From JBKBYG01 sp046313435 (GTDB lineage: Bacteria; Pseudomonadota; Alphaproteobacteria; Rickettsiales; Arcanibacteraceae), in contig JBKBYG010000004.1 of NCBI GenBank assembly GCA_046313435.1, positions 1 through 64,000 of the forward strand: a stretch of DNA of 64,000 bases. Direction: 5' to 3'. Both the position numbers and the translations under genes were made by a program. The first letter of the stretch is position 1. Every line of letters begins with the position of its first letter. Shown here piece after piece: positions 63,529 to 64,000 of the stretch. Below the pieces are notes generated by a model, which saw only the letters and a program-made list of their open reading frames with translations, made no database searches and was not told where the DNA came from.

Positions 63529-64000
63529 ATGAAAAAAAATTTACTTGCAAGCACTGCAATTCTATTATTTACCTCGTTTTCTGCATTAGCTGATGGACCA
63601 ACTGCATCTCTTACAGGATTATTTGAAACTGAGTTTGGCGCGCGTGATCAAAAGAAAGCTTATAACACCATTAATCTTTCTCCTAATCAGAAAAACATGA
63701 CTACTCATACTGGTGCAAATATTAGTGCTAAAGTATCTGGCAAAGCTGATGCGGGATTTACTTATGGCGCAGTTACTACGCTTCAAACTACTACAGAATA
63801 TACTGGCACTTCTGCTCAAAGATCTTATATTTTTCTTGAAAGTGATTTAGGGCGTGTAGAATTCGGTAGCAATCTTAGCGCTGCACGTCAAATGAGAGTT
63901 TCAGCCGGAACAATTGCACGCGGAAGCGGAGGTGTTGACGGCAATTTTGGTTTCTACGCAAATCTAAATATGGACGGTTTACTTTTTAAAACTAATCTTA
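63529..64000 (+). CDS. Porin-like outer membrane protein (3' part cut by window edge)
   Basis: An open frame of 157 codons to the window end. A signal peptide (FTSFSALAD, cleavage near residue 21-22) is followed by barrel-type strands with alternating hydrophobic residues: SLTGLFETEFGARD, ANISAKVSGKADAGFTYGAV and YIFLESDLGRVEFGSN, the last being a typical gram-negative porin element. Such porins allow diffusion of small solutes. An AAAGGC ribosome site precedes the ATG. The barrel's remaining strands lie outside the window. Confidence 0.85.
   Translation, partial: MKKNLLASTAILLFTSFSALADGPTASLTGLFETEFGARDQKKAYNTINLSPNQKNMTTHTGANISAKVSGKADAGFTYGAVTTLQTTTEYTGTSAQRSYIFLESDLGRVEFGSNLSAARQMRVSAGTIARGSGGVDGNFGFYANLNMDGLLFKTNL

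Overview
The window is strongly AT-rich and densely coded. It uses the standard bacterial code, with TAA, TAG and TGA all acting as stops, and it reads like a chromosome segment of an intracellular alphaproteobacterium, most likely of the order Rickettsiales. The evidence is the gatCAB amidotransferase operon, rseP-bamA-skp, ubiE-ubiB, psd-pssA and a TrpR-family/ABC_sub_bind amino acid uptake operon. These lie among many proteins of host-interaction type (ankyrin, SET, CE-clan protease, coiled-coil and pentapeptide proteins). A motB gene and a cyanide-insensitive-type cytochrome bd oxidase point away from classical Rickettsia and toward a flagellated, protist-associated lineage such as Midichloriaceae. 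That placement is inference; no rRNA is present.

Layout. 1-8.7 kb: a partial malate/lactate dehydrogenase-like gene, an orphan sensor histidine kinase, tRNA-Val, an esterase, a ferredoxin-cydA-cydB-small subunit operon, a DnaJ/TerB-like gene and a predicted membrane-anchored CE-clan cysteine protease. 8.7-17.6 kb: a minus-strand run of ankyrin protein, HAD hydrolase, unusual Nudix protein, xseA and an MFS transporter, with a repetitive coiled-coil protein upstream. 17.8-23.9 kb: gatCAB, tRNA-Thr(GGT), lysS with a small downstream gene, and a hypothetical membrane protein. 24-28 kb: the outer-membrane biogenesis operon rseP-bamA-skp. 28.3-32.8 kb: a second MDH-like gene overlapping dnaE.

33-37 kb: an amino-acid-type ABC importer behind a TrpR-family repressor with a perfect 19-bp inverted-repeat operator, then a Bcr/CflA-type MFS gene. 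37.4-47.3 kb is the most accessory part: an internally duplicated membrane protein, a DUF2238 protein, an ankyrin protein with two C-terminal PSAP motifs, a palindromic repeat, a SET-phosphotransferase fusion in an operon with an ABC exporter and an MFS pump, an SDR, and a GNAT pair split by an in-frame stop. 47.3-51.3 kb: xth, ubiB, ubiE and mutM. 51.4-59.7 kb: a second palindromic repeat, secreted proteins, a flavin reductase, motB, an FTR1-cupredoxin iron permease pair with a candidate operator, and a pentapeptide-repeat membrane protein. 60-64 kb: a TPR-like protein, pssA, psd, tRNA-Thr(UGU) and the start of a porin.

The housekeeping genes supply tRNA amidation, DNA replication and repair, ubiquinone synthesis, envelope assembly and phosphatidylethanolamine synthesis. 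The transporters fit life on host metabolites. About a dozen lineage-type proteins look like host-facing effectors or surface proteins. The best candidates for undescribed biology are the CE-clan protease, the PSAP-bearing ankyrin protein, the SET-phosphotransferase fusion and a family of terminal-inverted-repeat intergenic elements, one of which has become part of a reading frame. I saw no CRISPR array, insertion sequence, prophage or secretion-system cluster.
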